A DNA stretch of 64,000 nt from contig NZ_JHZC01000006.1 in assembly GCF_000621125.1 (NCBI RefSeq), positions 1-64,000 on the forward strand. Reading direction: 5' to 3'. Shown here in pieces: positions 1-9,199 of the stretch; positions within the stretch are counted from its first letter, which is position 1, and every line of letters starts with the position of its first letter. This DNA is from Maribacter antarcticus DSM 21422 (lineage in GTDB: Bacteria > Bacteroidota > Bacteroidia > Flavobacteriales > Flavobacteriaceae). The translations under genes were made by a program, and so were the position numbers. The notes beneath the pieces were generated by a model that was not told the origin of the DNA, searched no databases, and worked only from the letters and a program-made list of their open reading frames with translations.

Positions 1-2
1 GT

Positions 3-458
3 AGCGCAATTGCATCAATTTCTGGAAGCCATAGTCTAGGTCAAACCAAAACATGGAATCTTGATGCTTCACAAATAGCTGGTGGTGGTTTCATAACCCT
101 TATGGTAAAACATAGTACAGGTAATGATGTAGCTTTTGCTTCAGATGAAACAAATCTAGCACCAGAACTTATTATTACAACAGTAAGTTCTCAACTAAGG
201 AGATTTAATTTGCTCAGTGTAACACCAAATCCCGCAAGTACTTCGACCACCTTAAGGTTCGAAGAACCAGTGGAATTAAGAATGATTCAAGTTTTTGATG
301 TTATGGGTAGATTAATAACAACCTACGATGGTGTAAATGTATCAAATGGCGGAGCCTATGTGCTAGATATAAACTCGATTTCAGCAGGTACATATTTTAT
401 TCGTTCTTATGATAATGACGGCTTTTCATATCAAAAACAGATGGTTATAGAGAAATAG
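3..458 (+). CDS. C-terminal part of a T9SS-secreted protein (5' end outside window)
   Basis: The reading frame is open from the window edge, so the gene starts upstream and about 151 codons are visible. The first ~60 residues (ending around FITLMVKH...NDVAFASDE...PELIITT) resemble the end of a DNRLRE/CBM96-type beta-sandwich found in secreted polysaccharide-active proteins. The last ~80 residues are a type A T9SS sorting domain: a VTPNPAS motif, then an IQVFDVMGRL strand, then SAGTYFIR and a final KQMVIEK. The family is exported by Sec, crosses the outer membrane through the type IX machinery, and loses this domain during surface attachment. The catalytic or binding part lies outside the window, so the full function is unknown. 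Confidence 0.8.
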   Translation, partial: SAIASISGSHSLGQTKTWNLDASQIAGGGFITLMVKHSTGNDVAFASDETNLAPELIITTVSSQLRRFNLLSVTPNPASTSTTLRFEEPVELRMIQVFDVMGRLITTYDGVNVSNGGAYVLDINSISAGTYFIRSYDNDGFSYQKQMVIEK

Positions 459-836
459 AACTTATGAAAAAAATAAAAGTGCCTTTTGAATTAATTTTTA
501 AAGGGTACTTCCGTTACAAAAGAATCGAGTTTATAGTTGACAAAATACTAAGTCGTAAACCTATTAATCTGCTATGATTATCTCTAATAGACCTATTTGG
601 TAAGGGGTGTTTATGGTAACATCCAAAGGTTTTATCAAATCCATAAATCTCATCTTATCAATACTGCCTACATTGATAAGTATTTGAATGAAGATTATAT
701 TGTTTTAGAGGATAATTCTAAGCGACCTGTATCTCGTGTTAGGCGTGCTGCATTTTTAGATAGTTTGAAATGAATGTTGAATTTAAAGGTAATATTATAA
801 ATTAAATATAAAATACTGATAATCAAATATTTAAAT
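459..836. other. intergenic region with decayed sequence
   Basis: This stretch lies between the T9SS cargo gene and the convergent mnmE. It holds an open frame of 37 codons (464-577, starting MKKIKVPFELIF) that I do not recognise and, further on, the remnant of a LytTR regulator listed separately. No clear terminator or promoter was seen. Confidence 0.5.
591..773 (+). pseudogene. remnant of a LytTR-type DNA-binding response regulator (C-terminal tail)
   Basis: One frame, closed upstream by TAG at 588, reads RFYQIHKSHLINTAYIDKYL, then DYIVLEDNSKRPVSR and FLDSLK before a TGA. This is the typical end of a LytTR domain, where F-R-x-H-K-S-x-x-I/L-N is followed by a helix, a V-L-x-D-G strand and a final V-S-R-R-x-x-x-F-L. 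Only about 60 codons remain. There is no receiver domain and no plausible start, so it appears to be a broken gene. The intact LytTR regulator near 22.5 kb shows the same motif order. Confidence 0.65.
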
Positions 837-2207
837 TTATTTTCCAATACAGAAATTAGAAAAGATATTCCCCAAAAGATCATCTGTAGAAACAGAACCT
901 GTAATCTCGCCCAAATGATAAAGCGCTTCGCGAATATCTATAGCCATAAGGTCACTGGATAATTCTATATCCATCCCTTCTTTCACACGTTGTATTGACT
1001 CCAAGGCTTTTAGCAAGGCATCATAATGACGGTTATTGGTTATAATGGTGTCATTTTTCCCTAAGGCTCCCGCACTGGAAAGTGTTAAGAGCGTGTTTTT
1101 GAGTTCTTCGATACCTTGCCCTGTTTTGGCTGAAATTAATTGTAGTCTGGAATACCTATTTTGTAGCGTTGCTATGCGTTGCTGATTGACTTCATCTACC
1201 TTATTCGCTATCAATAAAATATTCTTGTCCTGATACTTTTCTTGTAGGGTCTTGATTTCGGCTTCTTTGTCGTTTGAGGCCTCGAACAGATAAATAACGA
1301 GTTGTGCCTGTTCAATTTTTTCAAAGGCCCTAGCAATTCCTATTTGTTCTACTTTATCGCTGGTTTCTCGCAGACCTGCCGTGTCTATAAATCTAAAATT
1401 AACACCTCCGATGGCTATTTGGTCTTCTATTGTATCTCTCGTGGTGCCGGGAATATCGCTCACAATGGCACGTTCTTCATTTAGAATAGCATTTAGTAAA
1501 GTGGATTTTCCTACATTGGGTTCGCCTACTATGGCAATAGGAATGCCATTTTTGATTACATTACCAAGAGCAAAGGAATCTATAAGGTCCTTAAGAACTT
1601 TAGTGATTTTTTGTAATAGTTGATTGAATTGCGTCCTGTCCGCAAATTCTACATCTTCCCCCGAAAAGTCGAGTTCTAACTCTATCAAAGAAGCAAAATT
1701 TAATAATTCTTGCCTAAGTTCATTAATTGTAGAGCTGAACCCACCGCGCATCTGCTGCATAGCTATTTGGTGAGCCGCCTCACTATCGCTTGCGATAAGA
1801 TCTGCCACGGCTTCGGCCTGACTCAAATCCATTTTACCGTTTAAAAAAGCACGCATCGTAAATTCTCCTGCTGCTGCCATGCGACATCCTTGTCTTAAAA
1901 ATAATTGAATAATTTGCTGCTGGATATAGGATGAACCGTGACAGGAAATTTCTATAACATCCTCACCGGTGTAGGAACGAGGATTTTTAAAAATGGAGAC
2001 CAAGACCTCATCCAATAGGGTCTCGCCATCAACAATATGGCCTAAATGTATGGTGTGACTTTTTTGTTCTTTTAGTGTTTTAGTAGTAACGGGTTTAAAA
2101 TGTTCGGAAACTAAGGTAATAGCCTTAGCTCCTGAAATTCTAATAACGGCAATGGCACCAGCACCTGAAGCTGTGGCCAAAGCAATAATAGTGTCGTTTT
2201 GAATCAT
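837..2207 (-). CDS. mnmE: tRNA uridine-5-carboxymethylaminomethyl(34) synthesis GTPase MnmE
   Basis: MnmE works with MnmG to place the carboxymethylaminomethyl group on the wobble uridine of certain tRNAs, using GTP and a folate one-carbon donor. At 456 residues it is normal for the family. The N-terminal folate-binding domain starts TIIALATASGAGAIAVIR. The G domain shows G1 GEPNVGKS (about 228-235), switch I GTTRD (254-258), G3 DTAG (275-278) and an NKVD motif. The last four residues are CIGK, the family's catalytic Cys C-terminus. The gene is transcribed alone, convergent with the remnant region on its left. Assignment is secure. Confidence 0.97.
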   Translation of the reverse strand: MIQNDTIIALATASGAGAIAVIRISGAKAITLVSEHFKPVTTKTLKEQKSHTIHLGHIVDGETLLDEVLVSIFKNPRSYTGEDVIEISCHGSSYIQQQIIQLFLRQGCRMAAAGEFTMRAFLNGKMDLSQAEAVADLIASDSEAAHQIAMQQMRGGFSSTINELRQELLNFASLIELELDFSGEDVEFADRTQFNQLLQKITKVLKDLIDSFALGNVIKNGIPIAIVGEPNVGKSTLLNAILNEERAIVSDIPGTTRDTIEDQIAIGGVNFRFIDTAGLRETSDKVEQIGIARAFEKIEQAQLVIYLFEASNDKEAEIKTLQEKYQDKNILLIANKVDEVNQQRIATLQNRYSRLQLISAKTGQGIEELKNTLLTLSSAGALGKNDTIITNNRHYDALLKALESIQRVKEGMDIELSSDLMAIDIREALYHLGEITGSVSTDDLLGNIFSNFCIGK

Positions 2208-2339
2208 GTGACAAAAGTAAATAATATTACCTTAGAAATGTCTTTGTTCCTTATGCCTACATCTTGTTATTTATGTACAAAAATTAAATACGATGGTTCG
2301 CTTAAATCAGAAAATAAAATAGGCACGAAATAGCTAAAA

Positions 2340-2729
2340 TTGGCATTCGTTGCCTTACGTGTATTTGCAATAGCGACGAGTTTCTATGGTCAAACAACAG
2401 CATCTAGTCAAGGTTCTGTTTCTGTTGTGATTATCGAAAAGAAAAAAAAGAAATGAAGGACAAGGGTGATGCAGTAAATAAACAGCTTAAAAAAAAGAAA
2501 AAGGAAGCTAAAGGAAAGCTATCAAAGAGAAATTAAAAAGGAATATCGCCATTATGTTTAAAGACATTGCTAAGGATAAAAATCAGATAGAAAAGTTAGC
2601 GGCAAAATGGAACAGGCTAAGGGCTAGTTGACTCCTGTGGTCATCGGTAAAACCAATCGTAAACTTGGTAAATTGAATGTAAAGATTGTAAAGAGCCAAG
2701 AGAAGTTAGAAGAACTATTACAGGAATAA
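2340..2729 (+). pseudogene. decayed secreted lysine-rich coiled-coil protein
   Basis: The first frame gives a signal-peptide-like stretch ending SFYGQT, then GSVSVVIIEKKKKK and a TGA at 2454. A lysine/glutamate-rich coiled coil follows in shifted frames (KDIAKDKNQIEKLAAK). A one-base shift near AAAATGG would restore AKMEQAKG. After a TAG (2625) the original frame resumes as TPVVIGKTNRKLGKLNVKIV and ends at TAA. The pieces line up as one protein interrupted by at least two stops and at least two frameshifts. The intact form would be a small exported coiled-coil protein of unknown role, a type I believe is common in marine flavobacteria. Confidence 0.65.
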
Positions 2730-2814
2730 TACGAGCTTTTGAACCATTGGTAGTGTAACATTTCCCTTTTTTTTAGACACATAAGTAGGTATTCATCTAA
2801 AAATCAATCGAAAA

Positions 2815-3180
2815 ATGGAAATTATTAATCAAAACAGTGTTCTTAGAGAAGACCAAAGTGTATTGGTCATCGCACATTTAACTCAGTATTTGAATTATAT
2901 TACAGGTATTGGAGGTTTATTAGTGCCTTTGGCACTTTGGCTTACTATGAAGGATACCGTAATAGGTATGGACGAACACGGTAAGTCTATTATCAATTTT
3001 CAGTTAAGTCTTATTTTGTACGTGATTATTGGTATTCCGGCTATCCTTTTATTCGGATTAGGAATTATCCTGCTGGTGTTTACCGGTATCCTCTCCCTAA
3101 TTATGCCGCTGATAAACGCGGTTAGGGCAAGTAATGGAGAATCACCGAGTTATTTTGGAACGATACGATTTATATCCTAA
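2815..3180 (+). CDS. DUF4870 (Tic20-like) small membrane protein
   Basis: The protein has 121 residues. A hydrophilic N-terminus (about 1-20) is followed by a hydrophobic segment (GIGGLLVPLALW), a polar stretch containing DEHGKSIINFQ, and two more hydrophobic helices (ILYVIIGIPAILLFGLGIILL and the segment up to LIMPLINAVRA). The H-x-K-x-x-x-N-x-Q pattern after the first helix is characteristic of the DUF4870/Tic20-like family. No enzymatic role is known for these proteins; they sit in the inner membrane. It stands alone between a decayed gene and the convergent dnaN. Family membership is fairly certain, function unknown. Confidence 0.85.
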   Translation: MEIINQNSVLREDQSVLVIAHLTQYLNYITGIGGLLVPLALWLTMKDTVIGMDEHGKSIINFQLSLILYVIIGIPAILLFGLGIILLVFTGILSLIMPLINAVRASNGESPSYFGTIRFIS

Positions 3181-3252
3181 AAAAAGCTATCAAGGTTAAA
3201 GGGAGCAAAACTTTGCTCTCTTTAACTTATATCAATTGGTTGTACTATCCCG

Positions 3253-4371
3253 TTATCCATTTAACATTACCGGCATAACAAGCATGGTTACGCTCTCTCC
3301 TTCATCTAGACCATCGATAGGCGTAAGGATACCTGCTCTATTGGGTAGGCTCATTTCCAGGGAAACTTCATCAGCTCCTAAATTATTAAGCATTTCTGTT
3401 AAAAATCGGGAGTTGAATCCTATTTGCATGTCATCACCTTGGTAAGCACAAGTTAAACGCTCTTCCGCTTTGTTTGAATAGTCTATATCCTCTGCAGAAA
3501 TATTTAGTTCTGCACCTGCTATTTTTAAGCGAATCTGATGGGTTGTTTTATTTGAAAATATAGACACCCGACGCACGGAGCTCAAAAATTGATTTCGAGC
3601 TATTGATAGTTTATTAGGATTTTCCTTTGGAATTACTGCTTCGTAATTTGGGTATTTTCCATCGATTAACCTACATATCAATTCGGTATCGTCAAAGGTG
3701 AATTTTGCGTTACTCTCGTTATATTCTATAAGAACGTCAGATTCGCTTCCGGCCAATATACCTTTTAATAAGGTGAGCGGCTTTTTTGGCATAATGAACT
3801 CTGCAACTTCGGATGCACTAACATCTTCTCTTCTGTACTTCACCAATTTATGTGCGTCCGTTGCGACAAAGGTTAGATGCTCTGGGGAAAACTGAAAGAA
3901 TACACCACTCATTACAGGCCTTAGGTCATCATTTCCTGCAGCGAAAATTGTCTTGGTGATTGCAGTAGCTAAAATGTCTCCCAAAAGTGAAGTGGAGCTA
4001 GGACTTGCCAACTCAACCGCCTTTGGAAATTCTGCACCGTCTGCATATGCCAGGGCATATTTTCCATGATTGCTGCTGATTTCAATCGTATTGTTGTCCG
4101 CAACCATAAATGTCAGGGGCTGCTCTGGAAAGGTTTTTAAGGTTTCCAACAATAAGCGAGCAGGAACGGCAATGATTCCTTCATTATCCGAATCTACATT
4201 AAGTACAGAACTCATTGTTGTTTCCAGATCAGACGCAGAAACGGTTAATTTATCCTTTTTAAGATCGAAAAGGAAATTATCCAAAATGGGTAGGGTGTTG
4301 CTATTATTGATGACTCCACCTAAAATCTGAAGTTGTTTTAACAAATACGTGCTAGATACTATAAATTTCAT
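3253..4371 (-). CDS. dnaN: DNA polymerase III subunit beta (sliding clamp)
   Basis: The beta clamp encircles DNA and tethers DNA polymerase III and several repair factors. The 372-residue product is the usual length and divides into three similar clamp domains (about 1-120, 125-245, 250-372). It starts MKFIVSSTYLLKQLQILGGV and carries the expected FNSRFLTEML segment in domain 3, with a C-terminus ending VMPVMLNG. It is not next to dnaA, so this is not evidence of an origin here. A Bacteroidota-type -7 box lies about 85 bases upstream of its start. Confidence 0.97.
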   Translation of the reverse strand: MKFIVSSTYLLKQLQILGGVINNSNTLPILDNFLFDLKKDKLTVSASDLETTMSSVLNVDSDNEGIIAVPARLLLETLKTFPEQPLTFMVADNNTIEISSNHGKYALAYADGAEFPKAVELASPSSTSLLGDILATAITKTIFAAGNDDLRPVMSGVFFQFSPEHLTFVATDAHKLVKYRREDVSASEVAEFIMPKKPLTLLKGILAGSESDVLIEYNESNAKFTFDDTELICRLIDGKYPNYEAVIPKENPNKLSIARNQFLSSVRRVSIFSNKTTHQIRLKIAGAELNISAEDIDYSNKAEERLTCAYQGDDMQIGFNSRFLTEMLNNLGADEVSLEMSLPNRAGILTPIDGLDEGESVTMLVMPVMLNG

Positions 4372-4689
4372 CTTTGTCTACTTTGAATTATATCTTTAAA
4401 ATGTCTTCCTTAAAATAGTTTTAAGGTTCCAGTTTTGGGGGAATCCTCTGAAACAAAGATATTTGAATTGTAGTTTTATAGGAAACAAACTTATTAACAG
4501 CGATATTAAGCTGTGTTATGCACCCAAGCACCGCAATACCAACTTAATCTGATTTATTATTTCTATACGCCAAGTAGTTATCAACTATTTGATAGGCGAT
4601 AATCCTATTAAAGTAAGGCAGGTCTATACAGATTTCGAATTTGATATTATTAAACTGCTTAGCGTCAAATGGCACCAGCAACTCAGTGA
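4372..4689. other. intergenic region upstream of dnaN
   Basis: This 318-base spacer carries the likely dnaN promoter at its dnaN end. The rest contains no convincing gene. An open frame of about 26 codons ending at 4692 (containing YTDFEFDIIKLLSVKW) is too short to interpret and may be a remnant. Confidence 0.4.
4454..4488 (-). promoter_or_regulatory. probable dnaN promoter
   Basis: On the minus strand a perfect -7 box TATCTTTG (4454-4461) is preceded by TTG (4486-4488) at a spacing of 24 bases, slightly long for the Bacteroidota TTG-N17-23-TAnnTTTG consensus. It would give a leader of roughly 80 bases before the dnaN ATG. Confidence 0.45.
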
Positions 4690-5520
4690 TTAAGCAAAAT
4701 CAATACTAATGCTGTCTCGGTACTCCAGACCTAACAATGTAGCGGCACCGCCAACCGTATTTAAGTTGCTTTTGTAAATAGCAAGCTCTATATATCCCGA
4801 GGAATTAAATAGGGCTAGCAAGTCGCCATCACCTTTGCGTTTGTTTTTTTCTAATTTAAAATCGATGATATCGCTGTAGCTATTATGAATTTGGGTTAGC
4901 TTTTGGTTTCGGGCCTGTAATATAAATGGCATTCCTTTTCGATGACCATCAAATAGATTTTTTCGAATATTGGTTACTACGTTACCATAGTTATCGATAT
5001 AAATAACGCTTCCTATTATTTTTTTTCCATCGTCTGAAACCCTTGGTAAAAACTCTCGTAGGAGCTTTAGATTGGTAAAAGGTTTGCCCACCACCTCTAG
5101 AGTACCTCCACGAGCGATATGGCAGGCTACCTGAACAAATACGCTCATCACTGGAAAAGAGCCTTGAATACGGTCCGGAATATTTATCTGCACTACCTTC
5201 TCCGGACTTAATTCTGACGTAATCAGGCCTATGACTCCAGTATTAGCACTCACAAAGTAATGTCCGTCTACTAAAACCGCAATATGTTGATTTTCTGGAG
5301 TTGCTTCAGAATCTACACCAACAATATGTATGGTGCCACTAGGGAAATTATGATAGGAATTTTGAAGGATATACGCACACTCCTGAATGTTGAAAGGTGC
5401 AATACCGTGTGAAATATCAATAATGTTTGCATCTGGAAGCTCGGTATAGATAGAGCCCTTTAGCACCCCAACAAAATGGTCTTTAATTCCGAAATCGGTT
5501 GTTAAGGTAATAATCGCCAT
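4690..5520 (-). CDS. SAM hydrolase / SAM hydroxide adenosyltransferase (DUF62 family)
   Basis: The 276-residue protein begins with the family signature ITLTTDFGIKDHFVG and later shows IDNYGNVVTNI, matching the SAM-dependent halogenase-like fold. Most members of this family use water or hydroxide instead of a halide and split S-adenosylmethionine to adenosine and methionine; fluorinase and chlorinase are rare relatives. Nothing nearby suggests halogenated metabolite synthesis, so the hydrolase role is preferred. It is divergent from phoH, and their promoters overlap. Start ATG chosen because the motif begins five residues later. Confidence 0.88.
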   Translation of the reverse strand: MAIITLTTDFGIKDHFVGVLKGSIYTELPDANIIDISHGIAPFNIQECAYILQNSYHNFPSGTIHIVGVDSEATPENQHIAVLVDGHYFVSANTGVIGLITSELSPEKVVQINIPDRIQGSFPVMSVFVQVACHIARGGTLEVVGKPFTNLKLLREFLPRVSDDGKKIIGSVIYIDNYGNVVTNIRKNLFDGHRKGMPFILQARNQKLTQIHNSYSDIIDFKLEKNKRKGDGDLLALFNSSGYIELAIYKSNLNTVGGAATLLGLEYRDSISIDFA

Positions 5521-5545
5521 GCCACAATGTTGATATGTTTTTGCT

Positions 5546-5574
5546 TTGGCAAACTTAATTTTTACTTAAATTTG
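5546..5574 (+). promoter_or_regulatory. probable phoH promoter
   Basis: TTG (5546-5548), 18 bases, then TAAATTTG (5567-5574) fits the Bacteroidota TTG/TAnnTTTG promoter. The start codon is about 75 bases further on. Confidence 0.5.
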
Positions 5575-5582
5575 AGTAACAA
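5550..5582 (-). promoter_or_regulatory. probable promoter of the SAM hydrolase gene
   Basis: On the minus strand TTG (5580-5582), 22 bases, then TAAGTTTG (5550-5557) matches the Bacteroidota promoter pattern. It overlaps the divergent phoH promoter almost completely. Confidence 0.5.
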
Positions 5583-5650
5583 AATTAAACAAAAAAACAG
5601 CCAGGCGAAATTAATCTTTGCTTAGTTGACATCTTACTAAAAATGACTAT

Positions 5651-6607
5651 TTGAACGAGCTAATATTAGAACTTACCGAGATAAGTCCACGGGATTTTTT
5701 TGGACAGCAAAATGAACACATAGACCTCTTGAAAAAGTATTTTCCAAAGTTGAAAATAGTGGCTAGAGGCAACAAGATAAAGGTTTACGGAGACGAAGTA
5801 CTTCTGGAAGAATTTGAAAAGCGTTTTGAAATGCTTGTTCAATATTTCGTAAAGTATAACAAGCTAGATGAAAATAGTATTGAGCGTGTTCTCATAGACG
5901 ATGAAGATACATCAAAGAACCAAGCTTCTGCAAAGAGCGGTGAGACTTTGGTGCATGGAGTCAGTGGCAGACTAATAAAAGCCCAGACCGAAAATCAAAG
6001 ACGTTTGGTTGATGCCTCAAAAAAGAACGATATGGTTTTTGCTATTGGCCCAGCGGGTACTGGTAAAACGTATACGGGAGTAGCCTTGGCTGTAAAAGCA
6101 CTTAAAGAAAAGCAAGTGCGTAAAATCATCCTAACACGGCCTGCGGTAGAAGCAGGGGAGAATTTAGGATTTTTACCAGGTGATCTCAAGGAAAAGCTAG
6201 ATCCTTATATGCAGCCGTTATATGATGCGTTACGGGATATGATTAGTCCTGAAAAACTGACGCATTACATAGAAACAGGGATTATAGAGGTGGCTCCCAT
6301 GGCGTTTATGCGCGGGAGAACGCTTGACAATGCTTTTGTGATTTTGGACGAAGCTCAAAATACCACCCACGCACAGATGAAAATGTTCCTGACCCGTATG
6401 GGCAAGCATGCTAAATTTTTGATCACGGGAGATCCAGGACAGATAGATTTGCCACGCAGAACTATCTCGGGCTTAAAAGAAGCTTTGTTGGTTTTACAAA
6501 ACGTACCGGGCATAGAAATAATTTACTTGGATGATAAAGATGTTATTAGGCACAAATTGGTGAAAGAAGTAATCGCTGCCTACAAGACTATTGAGCACCA
6601 TAACTAG
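5651..6607 (+). CDS. phoH: PhoH family P-loop ATPase
   Basis: The 318-residue protein has an N-terminal KH-like region (about 1-110), then a PhoH ATPase domain with Walker A GPAGTGKT (133-140), the RPAVEAGENLGFLPG segment and Walker B FVILDEAQN near 230. The TTG start is used because no in-frame ATG precedes the conserved NELILELTEISP opening; the ATG just upstream is followed at once by a stop. PhoH-type proteins bind nucleotides and are linked to RNA metabolism and ribosome-associated functions, but the exact activity is unsettled. purC follows in the same direction after about 60 bases. Confidence 0.92.
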   Translation: MNELILELTEISPRDFFGQQNEHIDLLKKYFPKLKIVARGNKIKVYGDEVLLEEFEKRFEMLVQYFVKYNKLDENSIERVLIDDEDTSKNQASAKSGETLVHGVSGRLIKAQTENQRRLVDASKKNDMVFAIGPAGTGKTYTGVALAVKALKEKQVRKIILTRPAVEAGENLGFLPGDLKEKLDPYMQPLYDALRDMISPEKLTHYIETGIIEVAPMAFMRGRTLDNAFVILDEAQNTTHAQMKMFLTRMGKHAKFLITGDPGQIDLPRRTISGLKEALLVLQNVPGIEIIYLDDKDVIRHKLVKEVIAAYKTIEHHN

Positions 6608-6625
6608 GGATTATAATTTTTTTGG

Positions 6626-6644
6626 GGAATACGCTATTCCTTTT
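6626..6644 (+). terminator. small hairpin between phoH and purC
   Basis: GGAATA and TATTCC form a 6-bp stem with a 3-base loop, followed by TTTT. It is a weak terminator or attenuator candidate in the 58-base gap before purC. Confidence 0.3.
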
Positions 6645-6665
6645 GTTTAAAATGTACAAGGACCA

Positions 6666-7610
6666 ATGAATACTATAATAGACACTAATTTTGATTTCCC
6701 TGGGCAGCAAAGTTTGTACAAGGGAAAAGTACGCGAAGTCTATGCGCTAGAAAATGATATTTTGATAATGATAGCTACTGATAGGCTTTCTGCCTTTGAT
6801 GTAGTTATGCCAAAGGGAATACCGTTTAAAGGGCAAATTTTAAACCAGATTGCGACAAAAATGATGGCGGATACGGCGGATATCGTTCCAAATTGGTTAA
6901 CAGCAGCTCCCGATCCAAATGTGGCAATAGGCCATGCTTGTGAGCCTTTTAAGGTTGAAATGGTCATTAGAGGGTACATGTCCGGTCATGCGGCACGTGA
7001 ATATAAGGCTGGAAAAAGAATGCTTTGTGGTGTACCCATGCCAGAAGGAATGAAGGAGAACGATAAGTTTCCGAATCCCATAATCACTCCTGCCACTAAA
7101 GCTGAAATGGGGAATCATGACGAAGATATTTCAAAAGCAGATATCCTTAAACGCGGTATTGTTTCCAATGAGGACTATGAAGTGTTGGAAAATTATACCT
7201 GTGCACTTTTTAAAAGAGGAAGTGAAATTGCTGCTGTTAGAGGATTGATTTTAGTGGATACCAAATATGAATTTGGTAAAACGAAAGAGGGAAAAATCGT
7301 ATTGATAGATGAAATACATACTCCAGATTCTTCCCGCTATTTTTATGCCGATGGCTACGAGGAGCGTCAGGAAAAAGGAGTCGTTCAGAAGCAGTTGTCC
7401 AAAGAGTTTGTAAGGCAATGGCTAATTAACAACGGTTTTCAAGGATTAGAAGGACAAACTGTTCCAGCAATGACAGATGAATATATAGTTTCCGTTTCCG
7501 ATAGATATATAGAACTCTACGAGAAGATTACTGGTGAAAAATTTGTAAAAGGGGATACCAAGCATATACAAGAGCGTATTGAAAAAAACGTATTGGAATT
7601 CTTGAAGTAA
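6666..7610 (+). CDS. purC: phosphoribosylaminoimidazolesuccinocarboxamide synthase (SAICAR synthase)
   Basis: PurC joins CAIR and aspartate using ATP in the eighth step of de novo IMP synthesis, in the cytosol. The 314-residue product belongs to the longer, eukaryote-like class rather than the ~237-residue E. coli type. Visible signatures are [11 protein letters not shown] near the N-terminus, TDRLSAFDV (about 39-47), [12 protein letters not shown] and [14 protein letters not shown]. It follows phoH in the same orientation, possibly cotranscribed. No other pur gene is present. Confidence 0.96.
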   Translation: MNTIIDTNFDFPGQQSLYKGKVREVYALENDILIMIATDRLSAFDVVMPKGIPFKGQILNQIATKMMADTADIVPNWLTAAPDPNVAIGHACEPFKVEMVIRGYMSGHAAREYKAGKRMLCGVPMPEGMKENDKFPNPIITPATKAEMGNHDEDISKADILKRGIVSNEDYEVLENYTCALFKRGSEIAAVRGLILVDTKYEFGKTKEGKIVLIDEIHTPDSSRYFYADGYEERQEKGVVQKQLSKEFVRQWLINNGFQGLEGQTVPAMTDEYIVSVSDRYIELYEKITGEKFVKGDTKHIQERIEKNVLEFLK

Positions 7611-7994
7611 TTTAAGCTGAATTTGTTAGTTTTAGGTAATTAAAATTGGTCTTTTATGCCAACCATGTCTAGTCATGGATTATGGATTTTCACCATTATC
7701 AGAACTTACAAAGATATTTTGTTTTCCGACCATAACCCCCTTACCAATCAATACTTTTTTAAGGTCTTTGAGACTCGCCTTTAATAAGGCGATTAGATTT
7801 ACTTTGGACTAAAGTTGTGAAGTACTCTGCATATTCGGAAAACGAATACAAAAGATTAAAGTGTCGTAAAAATCTTTACTAAAATATGCGTTTTAGCTCC
7901 TAAACTTAAGTAGGTTTTACTTCATAATTGGAAAAAACTCACGCAACTTATGTATTTAATGGTTATCTAATTAATAAAACTACAGAGCTCATTA
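7611..7994. other. intergenic region with a short minus-strand remnant
   Basis: After purC there is no intact gene. On the minus strand, 7808 to 7680 reads openly for about 42 codons (ALLKASLKDLKKVLIGKG, then NIFVSSDNGENP and a stop) without a start codon; I cannot assign a family. A perfect 7-bp stem, TCGCCTT/AAGGCGA with a 4-base loop (7775-7792), sits inside it and could be a weak terminator for purC. Confidence 0.4.
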
Positions 7995-9182
7995 AAAATA
8001 TACGTTTGCCTTTTAGTATTTGGTTTCTTGCTTATATCATGTGATGATGAGGCTATCACTGCCGATAAAGGTGCGCTGAATAGTACTGATTAAAGTTCTG
8101 ACGGTGCAGATAGTTTTTCTTCGGAATCTGGGAGTTCCACATCTCCAAGTGGTAATGGCGGTGAAGCAGGATTTGTGACGGCTGTAGAATGAAACGATTT
8201 GGATAACTGTACTTTTTGGAGGGACTTGTTAAAAACAGAAGAGTTTACAAACAAAGCAGACTACAAGAATTTTTATACTCTGAACAGGATTTCAGTTTTA
8301 GTAAAGGGGGGAGACTTGGATACCTATAAACGATACGTCTGTAAGATTGGAGAAGGATGGAGTGGTGGTATGGGAAGCTAAGCCAGATAATTTTGGAACA
8401 ACATAATTATTTGTTGGAATACGTTAAGCTGTGTTTGCGCTATCCATGGAATAATATACCTTAGTTGTAGATGATAAAATGATGTCTACACCGGTAAAAA
8501 TGTTCAATTAAGGCATCAACGAATATGTTTTAGGTGCTGTTGGTTCAGCTGGCACGAAAGTAGAATTGGCTTTTATTGTAGCTACAACAGGCTCCATGTT
8601 TGCCGCGTTAGAATTCTTAAAGAAAGAGTTGTTGAGTGTGATTTCAAAAGTAGCGCAGCAAGTTCCGAGTCTTGATATCATGACATCTAGCGTATTCCAT
8701 AGAGATACCGAAGACGATTATATAGTTAAATACTCTGGATTCACAATGAATACGTGAACGACTCTGGAGTTTATAAAAGCGCACAGCGCTGATGGAGGAG
8801 GTGATTTTCCAGAAGGGTTCATACCGCTTTGAATATGGTCTTGAGCGAATTGCAATGGTCAAAAACAGCAAAAGGAAGGATAGCCTTCCTTACGTTGGAT
8901 GTGCCACCGTACAACAATACGTATATTAAAGGGGAGCTACAAGAAGCAATTGTAGCCGCTGCTAAAAGAGATATAAAAATTATCCCGATTACGGCAAGTG
9001 GCATCGATATCGAAACAGACTATCTCATGCGCTCTTTTTTTATTATCACCAACGGCACCTTCGTTTTCATTACCAACGACAGTGGTATCGAAAACGAACA
9101 TTTGGAAGCAAGCGTAGGGGCGTATCAAATAGATAAATTGAATTACCTCTTAGTCCGTTTGATTAGCAAATATTCTGAATAG
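7995..9182 (+). pseudogene. decayed von Willebrand factor A domain lipoprotein
   Basis: The left end reads as a lipoprotein signal peptide (LLVFGFLLISC, lipobox LISC). A Ser/Gly-rich linker is broken by TAA (8091) and TGA (8190). The next stretch, LDNCTFWRDLL to YTLNRISVLV, ends at a stop near 8381. In another frame, ELAFIVATTGSM through KVAQQVPSLDIMTSSVFHRD is clearly the start of a VWA domain, although the metal-site Asp expected before TTGSM is Ala. A further shift leads to a run from QWSKTAKGRIAFLTLD to LVRLISKYSE, a good VWA C-terminus. At least three in-frame stops and two frameshifts are present, so the gene is dead. The intact protein would have been a periplasm-facing or surface VWA lipoprotein. 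Confidence 0.85.
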
Positions 9183-9199
9183 GTTGTTTTAAGAGTGCA

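Noticed and set aside
3253..4689. Replication origin near dnaN
   Set aside because: dnaN is not beside dnaA here and no DnaA-box cluster was seen.
4690..5520. Halogenase (fluorinase/chlorinase) reading of the DUF62 gene
   Set aside because: The fold is shared, but no natural-product or halogen-metabolism genes are near and most family members are SAM hydrolases.
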